DNA of 64,000 bases from Methanoculleus thermophilus (lineage in GTDB: Archaea > Halobacteriota > Methanomicrobia > Methanomicrobiales > Methanoculleaceae). The stretch spans positions 248,001-312,000 of the forward strand of contig NZ_BCNX01000007.1 in the NCBI RefSeq assembly GCF_001571405.1. The letters are read 5' to 3'. This document shows, piece by piece, positions 36,804 through 47,052 of this stretch (the stretch's first letter is position 1; each line of letters opens with the position of its first letter). Both the position numbers and the translations under genes were made by a program. The notes under the pieces were generated by a model. That model searched no databases, was not told the DNA's origin, and saw nothing but the letters and a program-made list of their open reading frames with translations.

Positions 36804-37991
36804 ATGAATACAGCCAAACGAATATACAACGTCTTATTCATCTCCGTCTTCGCCACCATGCTAGGGCTGGGTGTCGTCAGCCCGCTGCTCCCCATTTATG
36901 CAGAGAACCTGGGTGCGACCGGCATATGGCTCGGAATCATCTTCTCGGCCTTCGCGCTCTCCCGGTCGGTCTTCATGCCCATCATCGGACGGATCTCCGA
37001 TCGACGGGGGAGGAAGTGGATCATCCTCATCGGCATGTTCGCGTACGCCGTCTTCTCACTCGCTTACCTCATCGTCGATAACGTCTACTCCCTCACGGCC
37101 GTCCGTTTCGCTCACGGGATTGCGTCCGCGATGGTTGTCCCGATAGCCATGGCTTATATCGCCGACCTCTCGGAAAAGGGCAAGGAGGGAAGCCATATGG
37201 GGAACTTCTCCATATCGATGTTCCTCGGTCTCGGGATGGGACCGCTGCTCGGCGGATTCTTGAACGATGGGTTCGGCATGGCGTCGGTCTTCTACGTCAT
37301 GGCCGCGCTCTCGGCGTTCGCCACGCTCCTCGTCGCCGTCTCCCTTCCAGAGGCGAGACCGGGGAGGTTTGCTCCCCAGAGCAGAGAGACCGCCCCCGCG
37401 CGGGAGATCTTTGGGCTCCCGGTGATGAGAGGAGTCCTGATCTTCACCCTCATCAGCGCTCTCGGCCGCGGTGGGATGATGGTCTTCATTCCCGTCTTCG
37501 CGCCGCTGGTCGCGATCAGCCCGTCTGAAGTGGGGATCATCCTCTCTGTGAACACCTTCCTGATGGCGTTCCTCCAGGTGCCGATAGGGAGGATAACCGA
37601 TAAAGGGAACAAAGTGGCCCTGATCGTCATCGGGTCCGCGGTAGCGGCAGTGGCGCTTGCCGTAATCCCGCTCTCCAGGTCGTTCTGGCCGTTGCTCGTG
37701 ATCACCGCGATCATCGGCGTCGGGGGTGCCATCCAGCAGCCGTCGATCATGGCCCTGACTGTCGATGCAGGCCGGACCATCGGGATGGGGACCTCGATGG
37801 GCGCTTACAACACAACCTTCGGGATAGGCATGATCCTCGCTCCGCTCATCGGAGGCATCTTTATGGACTTTATAAGCATCGACGCTGTCTTTTATGTCAG
37901 CGGGGCAATAAGCCTTCTCGCAACCGTTGTCTTTGCGGTGATGATGCAGAAGAGTGCTCGTCAGGACGTCGGTAAAGAAAGCCCCGGATAG
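36804..37991 (+). CDS. MFS transporter
   Basis: 395 residues with about twelve membrane segments; the loop motif GRISDRRGRKW between helices 2 and 3 and its repeat GRITDKGNKV in the C-terminal half are MFS hallmarks. ATG 36804 (MNTAKRIYNVLFIS) starts just before helix 1; an upstream extension is unlikely. Drug or metabolite efflux; substrate unknown. Confidence 0.88.
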   Translation: MNTAKRIYNVLFISVFATMLGLGVVSPLLPIYAENLGATGIWLGIIFSAFALSRSVFMPIIGRISDRRGRKWIILIGMFAYAVFSLAYLIVDNVYSLTAVRFAHGIASAMVVPIAMAYIADLSEKGKEGSHMGNFSISMFLGLGMGPLLGGFLNDGFGMASVFYVMAALSAFATLLVAVSLPEARPGRFAPQSRETAPAREIFGLPVMRGVLIFTLISALGRGGMMVFIPVFAPLVAISPSEVGIILSVNTFLMAFLQVPIGRITDKGNKVALIVIGSAVAAVALAVIPLSRSFWPLLVITAIIGVGGAIQQPSIMALTVDAGRTIGMGTSMGAYNTTFGIGMILAPLIGGIFMDFISIDAVFYVSGAISLLATVVFAVMMQKSARQDVGKESPG

Positions 37992-38032
37992 GATGACCTC
38001 ATCCACTCCGGGTCTTGGCGGGGAGAATCACC

Positions 38033-40045
38033 TTACGGCGTCACCTCCTCCTCGGCGCACTCGAGTTCTGCGACGATCTCGGCCGCATCGTCCACCTGCC
38101 GGACGAGATCCCTGATCTCTATCAGGCGCTCGGCACCGATGAAGTGCTCCGCCATCACCCGGGCCATATCGGTGAGCTCGATCCGGCCCGCCCGCCGTCG
38201 AACCAGCCCGTAGTCGAGAAGGGTGGGGAGGGCCGGCTCCAGCGTCCCGACCATCGTGTGGTTCATCCGGATGATCTCCTGTTCGTCGCCGCCGCAGACA
38301 ACGGCGTTTGCAACGAACTCTTCCGTGCTCTGCTCCATATCATACTCGGGTGCAACCTCCTCCATCTCACCCCGCAAAAGACCGATGGCAACCTCTTCCT
38401 CGGTCTTTCCGGAAGTCCGGGAGTATGACCCTCCCGGCTCAGCCAGGATGACCACCCGGCCGAGGTCGTGGAAGTCCGGCCGGCCCGCCCGGCCCATCAT
38501 CTGGTGAAACTCCTGAACGCTGAGCCACTGGATGCCCATCGCAAGGGCGTCAAAGATCACCTGAGAGGCCGGAAAATCGACGCCGGCGGCAAGCGCTGCC
38601 GTAGTGACCACGGCAGCGATCTCGCCGTTCGCAAACCGTTGCTCCACGTCCCGACGCTCCTGAGAGGTCAGTCCCGCGTGATACGGAGCAGCCATCTTTC
38701 CAAGGGCGTCGGCAATGACATGGCACCGGGCCCGGGAGTTGGTGAAGACGATCGTCTGGCCCCGGTAGCCTTTCGACGACCGCATCTTGTACTCCTCGGC
38801 AACCATCTGCTTGATGAACGAGATCTTCTTGGACCGCTCAAGGAAGATGAGATGCCGCTCGAGCGGGACGGGACGATCTGCGTATCGAATGAGGTTTGCC
38901 CGGAGTTTCTCGGCAAGCAGCCCGGGAGCACCGATTGTAGCAGAGAGGTAGAGGAACTGAGCATCGGGAGCGATGTACTTGAGCCGGGCAATCAACCCGT
39001 CGAGGCGGTGCCCACGCTCGGGGTCCTCGAGCGTCTGGACCTCGTCGATGACGACGGTCCCGATATCTTTGAGCGGCCTCCCGGTCCGGAGAGCGTGGTC
39101 GATTCCCTCGTAGGTCCCCACCACGACAGGAGCGTTGAGATCCCGGTCCCCTGCCGGCCGGGTCTCGGGGAGATTGAGGCGGCTCACCCCCACCTGGAGG
39201 GAAACCCGGACAAGGTGGCCGTAGCGGTCGCGGAACCGCTGGTATTTCTGGTTGGCAAGCGCGACAAGCGGAACCAGGAAGAGCATCCTTCCACGGCCTT
39301 CGAGGAAGTTCTTCATCCCGGCCATCTCCCCGATGAAGGTCTTACCGCTCGCTGTTGCAGAGACGACGAGGAGATGCTGGCCCTCGAGAAGCCCCCCCTG
39401 GACAGCGAGCTGCTGGACGGGCATCAGGTACTCAACCCCGGCAGCCTTTGTGAACGCGGGGGGCAGCGCGAGCTCTGTGACATGGGCGGTCTTTTGGACC
39501 ACATGCGCCTCCAGCCGGTCAAAGAGGGTCCGCTGCCGGTCAGGGTGATCCGGCCCGATGGATGCCAGCACCCGGTCAAGATCCCGAACCTGGGCGAGAA
39601 GTTTTTCGAGGTGGACGAGCACCGAACCGCCAAACCTCCCAAGATAACCGAGTTCCCGGCGCATCTCGCGTTTTGCGCAGTCCATACAGATCCACTCCCC
39701 GCCGTACCGGACCCCGGTTGCTTTATCGACGGGGACGAACCGGTCTTCGAGCTGGCAGAACCGGCAGATATCAATCCGCGACGACGGGATCTGCAGATCG
39801 GCCAGGAACGACTCAAACTCCGGGCTCTCCGCCGCAAGGAGGACTGACGACCGGCGCAGCATCGTGATGAGCTCACGGGTGGGAGTGGGCTTGAGTTGTT
39901 TGCCCCGCCTGCGCATCTTGAAGTTCTTCGGGCGATGACCCTTCGGGGTTTTGGTCAGATCGACGAACCCGGAACCCTGAACATGCCCGCTCTCAACGAA
40001 CAACAGTTTGTACGTGCCTTTCTGGGGCTGGACGATAACCTTCAT
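38033..40045 (-). CDS. DEAD/DEAH superfamily 2 helicase with DUF5814 region
   Basis: 670 residues. An N-terminal domain with a CRFC/CMDC zinc site (about 93-128) precedes a helicase core: Walker A SATASGKTF, DEVQ box, SAT motif III, and HQMMGRAGRP motif VI, as in Ski2/Hel308-like enzymes. Its ATG overlaps the stop of an upstream DNA-binding protein gene. It probably works on DNA or RNA in repair or processing. Confidence 0.85.
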   Translation of the reverse strand: MKVIVQPQKGTYKLLFVESGHVQGSGFVDLTKTPKGHRPKNFKMRRRGKQLKPTPTRELITMLRRSSVLLAAESPEFESFLADLQIPSSRIDICRFCQLEDRFVPVDKATGVRYGGEWICMDCAKREMRRELGYLGRFGGSVLVHLEKLLAQVRDLDRVLASIGPDHPDRQRTLFDRLEAHVVQKTAHVTELALPPAFTKAAGVEYLMPVQQLAVQGGLLEGQHLLVVSATASGKTFIGEMAGMKNFLEGRGRMLFLVPLVALANQKYQRFRDRYGHLVRVSLQVGVSRLNLPETRPAGDRDLNAPVVVGTYEGIDHALRTGRPLKDIGTVVIDEVQTLEDPERGHRLDGLIARLKYIAPDAQFLYLSATIGAPGLLAEKLRANLIRYADRPVPLERHLIFLERSKKISFIKQMVAEEYKMRSSKGYRGQTIVFTNSRARCHVIADALGKMAAPYHAGLTSQERRDVEQRFANGEIAAVVTTAALAAGVDFPASQVIFDALAMGIQWLSVQEFHQMMGRAGRPDFHDLGRVVILAEPGGSYSRTSGKTEEEVAIGLLRGEMEEVAPEYDMEQSTEEFVANAVVCGGDEQEIIRMNHTMVGTLEPALPTLLDYGLVRRRAGRIELTDMARVMAEHFIGAERLIEIRDLVRQVDDAAEIVAELECAEEEVTP

Positions 40046-40851
40046 GGTGCGATCAGGTCGTGGATCGTGTAGGCGAGCCCCACCGTCTCCAGTCGCTTGA
40101 GAAAATCAGTAAACTCCTCATCAACAATAAGGATTGCGCACTCACGGCCATGGAACGCCGCCTCGATGACACCCTCGCGGGAGCCAAAGAACATATCCGG
40201 CTCGATGTCTGCCTTCTTGAGAGCCACATACGACTCGAGGCCGACAGCGGCCACGACCTCGGCGTTGCGGATGACATCCCTGAGGAGATCCGTGCGGACC
40301 TTCCTGGATCCGCCGAGCTCCACTCGCGGCACTTTGCAGACATGGATGAGCCCCTCCTCATGATCGATGATGCCGTTTAACTGAGCAACGCCGAGATCCT
40401 CACCGGGCTGGGCATCCATCGTCGCGATCCCGGTGGCGCTCCGCTCCTCTTTCGCCACATAGAGCCAGCCGTCCTGCATGAAGACACCGACTCTGTCCCC
40501 CTTCCGGATCTCCTCGCGGGCGATGGCTGTCCAGACTGCCACCTGCTGAATGATGTCGCGGTTGACGTGGCGGGCGTACGATTCAAGAGCCTCGGCGTGC
40601 CGCAGGACCCACTCGATCCCGCTCTTCGTCACCTCGTATCGACCTCGGCCATGAGCGGTGACGAGCCCTTCATCCACCAGCTCCCGGATGTACTCGGAGA
40701 CTGCCTGGGGTGTCACACCAAGTTTCTCGGCGATCTCCTGCTGGCGAATGGCCGGCTGGTGCTCCGCAATCTCCACCAGGATCTGGAACCGCGTCGCCTC
40801 TCGTTTACTGCGCAGGATGACGTAAAGGGGATCTTCACTGAGGCCGGTCAA
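40042..40851 (-). CDS. Winged-helix protein with C-terminal archaeal domain (DUF7839-like)
   Basis: 269 residues. An N-terminal HTH (RQQEIAEKLGVTPQAVSEYI, about 36-60) is followed by an alpha/beta domain (GVFMQDGWLYVAKEE, FGSREGVIEAAFHG). Coupled by overlap both to the helicase (ATGA) and to the upstream regulator gene (17 nt). Confidence 0.75.
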   Translation of the reverse strand: MTGLSEDPLYVILRSKREATRFQILVEIAEHQPAIRQQEIAEKLGVTPQAVSEYIRELVDEGLVTAHGRGRYEVTKSGIEWVLRHAEALESYARHVNRDIIQQVAVWTAIAREEIRKGDRVGVFMQDGWLYVAKEERSATGIATMDAQPGEDLGVAQLNGIIDHEEGLIHVCKVPRVELGGSRKVRTDLLRDVIRNAEVVAAVGLESYVALKKADIEPDMFFGSREGVIEAAFHGRECAILIVDEEFTDFLKRLETVGLAYTIHDLIAP

Positions 40852-41347
40852 GCAACACCATTCCCTGCCCTTTCACATCGAGACTGGGGATCCTCTTCGC
40901 CAGCCCCTTGATGAAGATCGGACTGACTCCATATTTTCTAGATATATCGCCGATCGAGGTAGTCCCTGCCGAGATCTCCTGCTCAACCGAATCCACGATC
41001 GCACGAAGGCTCTCGTCGTTAGAGATGGCGATGTGCAGCAGGTCTCCGATATCCCCCATGGAACACTGAAAATTTGCCCTGAATTTGCTGTATGTCGTCC
41101 GGTATTCCTTCATCGGCTTCTGGCCGGGCTTGGGCATCCGCCACTGCTCTTCGATCAGGTTTCCTTTCTTGAGAATGGAGAGGCACTCAGTCACCACCGA
41201 GGCATCAACATACGCCCCCAGTTCCTCCTCGGTCAGCCAGGCCTTGTTTAAGAGATCGTAGATCTTTTTATAGTCCGCATTATTGAATGTTATTAGAAGA
41301 GGAACCAGTTCAACCGGATCGTTAAGAATCTTAATATGTCCTGTCAA
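40835..41347 (-). CDS. Archaeal winged-helix regulator
   Basis: 170 residues: an ArsR-like segment (ADYKKIYDLLNKAWLTEEEL, about 24-90) and a C-terminal HTH-like stretch (SIGDISRKYGVSPIFIKGLA). First gene of the regulator-regulator-helicase operon. It is divergent from hypF across 57 nt containing TATA-like CTATATCG and GTATAAC. Confidence 0.65.
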   Translation of the reverse strand: MTGHIKILNDPVELVPLLITFNNADYKKIYDLLNKAWLTEEELGAYVDASVVTECLSILKKGNLIEEQWRMPKPGQKPMKEYRTTYSKFRANFQCSMGDIGDLLHIAISNDESLRAIVDSVEQEISAGTTSIGDISRKYGVSPIFIKGLAKRIPSLDVKGQGMVLLDRPQ

Positions 41348-41404
41348 TGCGATACCCTATTACTATATCGTTGTATAACTCCATAAATTTTTGCTGAAAT
41401 TTCA

Positions 41405-43615
41405 ATGCGTACATGTGGCACTATCATCATCCGGGGCATCGTCCAGGGGGTTGGATTTCGCCCCTTTGTCTACGCAAAGGCCCGAGAATACGGGATCAAG
41501 GGGACCGTCAAAAATCTCGGGAGCGAGGTGGAGATCCGCGCGTTCGGTGACCGGTTTGAGGAATTTCTGGAGGCTGTTTCACGGGGAACGCCATTATCTC
41601 ACATAGATTCTATAGATGTCCGGAATCTTTGCGGTGACCCCCCCGATACGTTTACGATTCTTGAGAGCGGCTCCGGAAGTCTCTCGGGCTTCATCCCGCC
41701 AGACGTCGCCATCTGTGACGACTGTATCGCTGATATTCTCACACCGGGCGGGCGATACGAGGGTTACTGGGCCACATCCTGCGTCAACTGCGGTCCGCGA
41801 TACAGCATCATCAATGCGATCCCCTACGATCGGGAACGGACATCCATGATAGAGTTCCCGATGTGCCCCCCCTGCGAGCGCGAGTATACCGATCCCTCGT
41901 GCCGGCGCCACCATGCGCAGACGATCGCCTGTGCGGCCTGCGGACCGCACCTTGCCCTTCTGCGAATTGATGGGACTCCGATAGAAGGGGAGCCCATCAA
42001 AAAAGCGGCAGAACTCCTCGATGCCGGTTCAATCGTCGCCATCCGTGGGATCGGGGGGTTCCATATCGCCTGCACCGAAGAGGCAGCTCCTGAGTTGAAA
42101 CGCCGCCTGGGCCGAACGGAGCAGCCCCTCGCAGTGATGGTGACTCCAGAGGAGGTGGAGCGGATCGCGGTCGTATCCGAGGAAGAGCGAAAGATCCTCC
42201 ACTCCCGGGAGCGGCCGATCGTGGTGCTTGAGAAGCGGGATCCCGCGTCACACCAGGCGATCTCGGATCTCCACACCATCGGGTGCATGCTCCCCTACAC
42301 CGGGCTGCACCACCTCCTCTTTGCGAACCTCGCTCACCCGCTCCTCGTCATGACGAGCGCAAACCTTCCGGGCTATCCGATGATCACCGATCTTGCGACC
42401 GCCCTTGAACGACTCTCGGGAGAGGTCGATTACATCCTCACCCACAACCGGCAGATCGTCAACCGGTGCGACGACTCCGTTGTACGGGACGGTTACATCA
42501 TCCGCCTCTCCCGCGGCTTCGCCCCGAAACGGGCGGCGATCGATCTCGGTGATGCGTGCATCCTCGGTGTCGGACCGGAACTGAACGCAAACATCTCCAT
42601 CTACAAGGACGGATTCTGCATCACCTCGCCCCACGTAGGAAACGTGAGAAACCCCCAGACCCTCGCCTACCTGCAGGAGACGGCAGAGAAGATCGGAGGG
42701 CTCGTCGGCGCCCGGTATGATTGGATCGTTCACGATCTCCATCCCCAGTTCCTCTCAACGCGCTACGCGAGGGAGGTTGCGGAGGCAACCGGGGCGGACC
42801 TCCTCGCAGTCCAGCACCACCGGGCGCACATAGCGGCGGCGACCCGGGAGGAGTGCATCGGGATCGCCATCGATGGTGTGGGCTATGGCGATGACGGCAC
42901 AATCTGGGGCGGCGAGGTCTTCGCCGGGCAGGTACCCAACCTCGACCGGGTCGGTCACCTCGAGGTCGTCCCGATGCCGGGCGGCGATCTTGCCACCCGG
43001 TATCCCGAACGGATGCTCTACGGCATCCTGCCGACAGACGAGGTCCGCGACCTGCTCGCATCGAGAGGGTGGAGCGAGATCGAACTTGCGGTTCTCGCAC
43101 GGCAGGTCGAACGGGGCTTAAACGTCGCGAGTACTTCCAGCACCGGCCGGGTTCTTGACGCCGCAGCGGCACTCCTTGGGATCTGCCGGGAGCGGACCTA
43201 CGATGGAGAGCCGGCGATGAAACTTGAGGCGAGAGCCTACGCGGGAAAACCATCGGTCTGGGAACACAACATCCTGCGCGGAAAAGACGGCTGTGAGGTC
43301 CTCTCGACCCGATCGATTCTCGCAGAGGCCTACCGGCGGTTCGGTGCCGGGGAGCGGGTCGAAGATATCGCCGCATCCATCCAGTATAATCTCGCGAGAG
43401 GCGTTGCCGCGATGGCCGTCAATGCGGCAGAAGAGCGTGGGATCCCGCGGGTTGCCCTCTCGGGCGGGGTAGCCTACAACCGGGCGATCAGAGAGACGAT
43501 CCGGGCTGAGATCCTTGCCGCCGGGCTCGAGTTCGTCATGAACAGGGATTATCCCCTCGGTGACGGATGCATCAGCTTCGGGCAGGTGGTCTACGGGGGG
43601 AGTATTGAGAAGTAA
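41405..43615 (+). CDS. hypF: Carbamoyltransferase HypF
   Basis: 736 residues: acylphosphatase domain (RGIVQGVGFRPFVY, 1-90), two zinc fingers (CDDC...CVNC, CPPC...CAAC), a YrdC domain (PLAVMVTPEEVE onward) and a Kae1-like domain (HDLHPQFLSTRYA, QHHRAHIAAA). It makes the thiocarbamate on HypE for CN ligands of [NiFe] hydrogenases. Other hyp genes are not in the window. Confidence 0.95.
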   Translation: MRTCGTIIIRGIVQGVGFRPFVYAKAREYGIKGTVKNLGSEVEIRAFGDRFEEFLEAVSRGTPLSHIDSIDVRNLCGDPPDTFTILESGSGSLSGFIPPDVAICDDCIADILTPGGRYEGYWATSCVNCGPRYSIINAIPYDRERTSMIEFPMCPPCEREYTDPSCRRHHAQTIACAACGPHLALLRIDGTPIEGEPIKKAAELLDAGSIVAIRGIGGFHIACTEEAAPELKRRLGRTEQPLAVMVTPEEVERIAVVSEEERKILHSRERPIVVLEKRDPASHQAISDLHTIGCMLPYTGLHHLLFANLAHPLLVMTSANLPGYPMITDLATALERLSGEVDYILTHNRQIVNRCDDSVVRDGYIIRLSRGFAPKRAAIDLGDACILGVGPELNANISIYKDGFCITSPHVGNVRNPQTLAYLQETAEKIGGLVGARYDWIVHDLHPQFLSTRYAREVAEATGADLLAVQHHRAHIAAATREECIGIAIDGVGYGDDGTIWGGEVFAGQVPNLDRVGHLEVVPMPGGDLATRYPERMLYGILPTDEVRDLLASRGWSEIELAVLARQVERGLNVASTSSTGRVLDAAAALLGICRERTYDGEPAMKLEARAYAGKPSVWEHNILRGKDGCEVLSTRSILAEAYRRFGAGERVEDIAASIQYNLARGVAAMAVNAAEERGIPRVALSGGVAYNRAIRETIRAEILAAGLEFVMNRDYPLGDGCISFGQVVYGGSIEK

Positions 43616-43807
43616 GCCGAGCAGAAACTCTGGCTAAAGCGATCACTCCGGCTCCTGTCCTCGAATATCAGGGAGGAGCCGCCCATCCGATACTCTCCTT
43701 ACAGCCGTAAGCGTCTCCTCTGTACAGACTGTAGCAAGGCAAAACTATTCTTGAGAAGAGCAACCATCAGGGGAGATATTCACAAAAGCGCCAGCACCCA
43801 CCGGCGA

Positions 43808-43817
43808 AAGAAAAAGG
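43808..43817 (-). terminator. Possible U-tract terminator of the rpl operon
   Basis: On the minus strand CCCTTTTTCTTTC follows the rpl12 stop within a few nt. Archaeal terminators often are simple T-tracts. Confidence 0.45.
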
Positions 43818-43819
43818 GT

Positions 43820-44137
43820 TTAGCCGAAGAGGGCACCGAGACCGGCCATGCCGCTCTCTTCTTCCTCTTCCTTCTTCTCCTCTTTCTTCTCCTCTGCTTC
43901 GGCTGCGGGTGCGGCGGCTGCAGGGGCAGCGGCTGCGGCGGGCGCAGCGGCGACAGGTGCAACGGCGGCCTTGCTGATGGCCTCCTCGATGTTCACGTCC
44001 TCGAGTGCGGCGACAAGGGCCTTCACACGGGCGTCATCAACGGCGACACCGGCCGCGTTCAGGACAGCAGTCACATTCTCTTCAGTAATCTCTTTGCCTG
44101 CGTTGTGCAGGAGCAGTGCAGCGTAGATATACTCCAT
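43820..44137 (-). CDS. rpl12: 50S ribosomal protein P1 (L12)
   Basis: 105 residues ([20 protein letters not shown]) with an Ala-rich hinge and the acidic tail [16 protein letters not shown] shared with P0. Last gene of the L11-L1-P0-P1 operon; part of the ribosomal stalk. Confidence 0.96.
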   Translation of the reverse strand: MEYIYAALLLHNAGKEITEENVTAVLNAAGVAVDDARVKALVAALEDVNIEEAISKAAVAPVAAAPAAAAAPAAAAPAAEAEEKKEEKKEEEEESGMAGLGALFG

Positions 44138-44168
44138 GTTGATTCACCTCATTCTTTTGAAATAGTGT

Positions 44169-45194
44169 TTAGCCGAAGAGGGCGCCGAGACCGGCCATGC
44201 CGCTCTCTTCCTCCTCTTCCTTCTTCTCCTCTTCCTTCTCCTCTTCCCCGGACTTTGCCTCGGCCGGCGCCTCTACCGCAGCAGGGGCTGCGGCAGTCGC
44301 AGCGGAGGCTGCCTGCAGGGTCGCTTCATCAAGTTCGAAGCCGTGGCTCTGTGCAGCAAGCGCAACGGCCAGCATCTCGCGCTGTGCCCGTCCGATGATC
44401 AGGTCGACGATATCTTTCTCGTAGATGCTCGCCTCGACACCCACGTTCCGGGCTTCCTGGACCGCCTTGCCAATGATCGCGCCGATGGTAATCGACGTCG
44501 GGATGACTGCGTTGACCGAGAGGTTGAATGCCTGCTGGGCAGCAAGTGCGATGTTGTTCGCGTAGGCTTCTTCATCGATAGAGAGCAGATCCGGTGTAAA
44601 GATAGTGCCCCGATAGTAGGCAGCCTGCAGGACGAGGCCGACATCCATAGGCTTGATGCCGAGCTTGAGAAGCGCATCGGCAATCTTCTTATTGATGGTC
44701 TCGCCCTTCTTCACGACAGTCTTTTCCTCGCGGATCTTGACTTTTCCGCCCTCAATGACTGCGGGAATGCCCACCTGCTGAAGCTCACCGACGATTGGAC
44801 CGGGCTTGAAGCTGGTCGGACCCTTCGGGACAACAATATCCTCAGGAGCGGTCTCACCAGGCTTTGCAGCCATCTTCGTCTTGGTCTTCTCCAGCTGCTT
44901 AAAGAGCTTGAAGGGATTCTCGTTCGTGAAGATCAGGGCGCTCTGGCCTTCGGCGTAGTCGTTTAATGCCGCAACGCTGCCGCCGAGCTCGTTTAAGGCG
45001 TGCTCGATCAGCGTGTTCCGGGCCATCTTCACCGTCGCGGTCCCGCGGAGGTTCCGCCGGATCTGCTGGACCTGCGATGCCGGAATGCCGTACATGTCCA
45101 CGACACCGACAAGCGCGTGCTCCTCGATGCCGCGCTTGATCGCCTCGACCTCTTCCTTCTTCCACCGGGGCAGGTGGTGCGTATAGAGTGCCAT
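44169..45194 (-). CDS. rplP0: 50S ribosomal protein P0 (L10)
   Basis: 341 residues (MALYTHHLPRWKKEEVEAI) with the archaeal P0 insertion and a C-terminal tail nearly identical to that of P1 ([12 protein letters not shown]). It overlaps the rpl1 stop by one base. Confidence 0.96.
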   Translation of the reverse strand: MALYTHHLPRWKKEEVEAIKRGIEEHALVGVVDMYGIPASQVQQIRRNLRGTATVKMARNTLIEHALNELGGSVAALNDYAEGQSALIFTNENPFKLFKQLEKTKTKMAAKPGETAPEDIVVPKGPTSFKPGPIVGELQQVGIPAVIEGGKVKIREEKTVVKKGETINKKIADALLKLGIKPMDVGLVLQAAYYRGTIFTPDLLSIDEEAYANNIALAAQQAFNLSVNAVIPTSITIGAIIGKAVQEARNVGVEASIYEKDIVDLIIGRAQREMLAVALAAQSHGFELDEATLQAASAATAAAPAAVEAPAEAKSGEEEKEEEKKEEEEESGMAGLGALFG

Positions 45195-45835
45195 CAGATT
45201 ACCCTCACTGCCGGCCCCATGGTCGTTTTCACGTAGACCGAATGAATGTTCATTGCCCCGCTCTCGAGGACAGACTCAACCCGTCGCAGGATCACATCAA
45301 TATTCTCGGCGATCGCTGCCGGGTCCATGCTTGCCGATCCGACCTTCGCATGGAAGACTTTCTTGTCCTTCGTCCGGATCCTCACGGAACTTCTCAGCCG
45401 CTGGACGACGGGCCTGATATCCATTCCCTGCGGAATCGGCATCGGCATTCGTCCGCGCGGACCAAGCCTGACACCGAGGTACCGGCCGACGAGAGGCATC
45501 ACTGCCGTCTCAGCAAGGAAGAACTGGTACTCCTCCGCCACTTTTCGCGCTTCCCGGGGTTCTCCCCCGAGCCGCTCAATCTCCTCAGGCCCGATGATGA
45601 GGTCCACATTCACCTCTTTTGCCTGCGTGGTGATGTCGCCCTTCCCGAGAACGGCGATCTTGACGTTGTCAAAACCGTTCGGGAGAAGAATCGTCTCATC
45701 AATACGATTCTTGGGCTGGGACATATCGATATTCCTGAGGTTGACGGTGATATCCACACTCTCCTTGAACTTCCGTTCCGGAGCCTTCTCCAGTGCCGTC
45801 TTTACGGCTTCCTGTATAGTGGTTCTGTCAACCAT
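45194..45835 (-). CDS. rpl1: 50S ribosomal protein L1
   Basis: 213 residues (MVDRTTIQEAVKTALEKAPE), normal archaeal length, between rpl11 and rplP0. L1 often represses its own operon by binding mRNA; no site was confirmed here. Confidence 0.96.
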   Translation of the reverse strand: MVDRTTIQEAVKTALEKAPERKFKESVDITVNLRNIDMSQPKNRIDETILLPNGFDNVKIAVLGKGDITTQAKEVNVDLIIGPEEIERLGGEPREARKVAEEYQFFLAETAVMPLVGRYLGVRLGPRGRMPMPIPQGMDIRPVVQRLRSSVRIRTKDKKVFHAKVGSASMDPAAIAENIDVILRRVESVLESGAMNIHSVYVKTTMGPAVRVI

Positions 45836-45886
45836 CCTTTGCCTCCATAGTACACGACCTCACGATCTTCTATGGTTGTCTGACAT

Positions 45887-46363
45887 CTATTCGACGAGTA
45901 CGCCGTCGTACTTTCCATCGTTGATGGCCTGGATCATCTCGCGGGGCTTCATACCCTCGACGGTGACACCAACACTCACGCACGTACCGACAACCTCTTT
46001 AACAGCGGATTTCAGGTCGTACGAGAGCATGTCATCAAGTTTCATACGGGCGATACGAACGGCGGCCTCCAGCGGCAGGTTTCCTGCCACCTGAGTACCC
46101 GGCTCTGCAGAACCCTTCGCGATACCGGCCTCTTTCATAATGAGTGCCGTTGTGGGCGGAATACCCACCTCAATCGTGAAGTTCCGTTTCTCGTCGACCG
46201 TGACAGTCACCGGCACCTGCATGCCGTTGAAGTCCGCTGTTTTCTTGTTGATCTCGTCGACGACAGCCTTCACGTTGATACCGAGAGGTCCTAGCGCCGG
46301 TCCGAGAGGTGGACCTGCTGTTGCCTTGCCGCCGGGTACCAATACCTCGACCGTTTCTGCCAT
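45887..46363 (-). CDS. rpl11: 50S ribosomal protein L11
   Basis: 158 residues ([20 protein letters not shown]) with the conserved [12 protein letters not shown]. First of the four ribosomal genes. The 206-nt gap upstream to spt5 includes a TATA-like minus-strand element (CTATATTTAAATTC, about 46429-46442), a likely operon promoter. Confidence 0.96.
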   Translation of the reverse strand: MAETVEVLVPGGKATAGPPLGPALGPLGINVKAVVDEINKKTADFNGMQVPVTVTVDEKRNFTIEVGIPPTTALIMKEAGIAKGSAEPGTQVAGNLPLEAAVRIARMKLDDMLSYDLKSAVKEVVGTCVSVGVTVEGMKPREMIQAINDGKYDGVLVE

Positions 46364-46569
46364 ACAAATTCACCAGCTTATTCCTCAGGAGGAATAGTTG
46401 CCTGGGTTATCTAAGGTCACCGTGAGAGAATTTAAATATAGTGCCGGGCGGCTCCACACCGGTTCCCCCGCCAATCAGGGAGCATGAATGCGCGAAGGCG
46501 AGAGAACTGGTTAGGCAGCACCTGCAACGCAAGGAGCCTTACCGCCATCCAAAAAGAGTGAGAATATTC

Positions 46570-47052
46570 TCAGCTCGTCTCTTCCGTCCGCTCTACGATG
46601 CGGACGGAGTCCCCGCGTACCGTGATCGGAATCGGGACCATACTCTCGTATAACTCGACCGTAATCTCTTCTTTCCCGGAATCGATCCTCTTTACGACCG
46701 CCTTCTCACCCTTGAAGGGGCCGGCGATGATCTCGACGATAGTGCCCTCGGCGATGCCGCTGACCACCGGCTTCGGCACCAGGAAATGTTCAACCTCCGA
46801 GAGGGCAGTCGAGCCATGCACCACGGCACGCGCATGGGGGATCAACTCTACCAGTTGCTCGATCCGGGCCAGGGAATCAGGGCTCTCCACAAGGACGTAT
46901 CCTCTCAGTTCCTCGGGAGCCATAACTGCCACGACATGGATATCCTTCTGGTCCCGGATAACCTTCTCGATGTTGTCGGCTACGGTCCGTTCCTGTTTTG
47001 CGGTCGTCTTTATTGCATATATCCGGTTTGTGCTCTCAGCCATATCCATCAT
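46570..47052 (-). CDS. spt5: Transcription elongation factor Spt5 (NusG family)
   Basis: 160 residues: NGN domain (RIYAIKTTAKQERTVADNI) and KOW (EIIAGPFKGEKAVVKRID). ATG 47052 overlaps the secE stop (ATGA). It binds RNA polymerase with Spt4 and increases processivity. Confidence 0.94.
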   Translation of the reverse strand: MMDMAESTNRIYAIKTTAKQERTVADNIEKVIRDQKDIHVVAVMAPEELRGYVLVESPDSLARIEQLVELIPHARAVVHGSTALSEVEHFLVPKPVVSGIAEGTIVEIIAGPFKGEKAVVKRIDSGKEEITVELYESMVPIPITVRGDSVRIVERTEETS

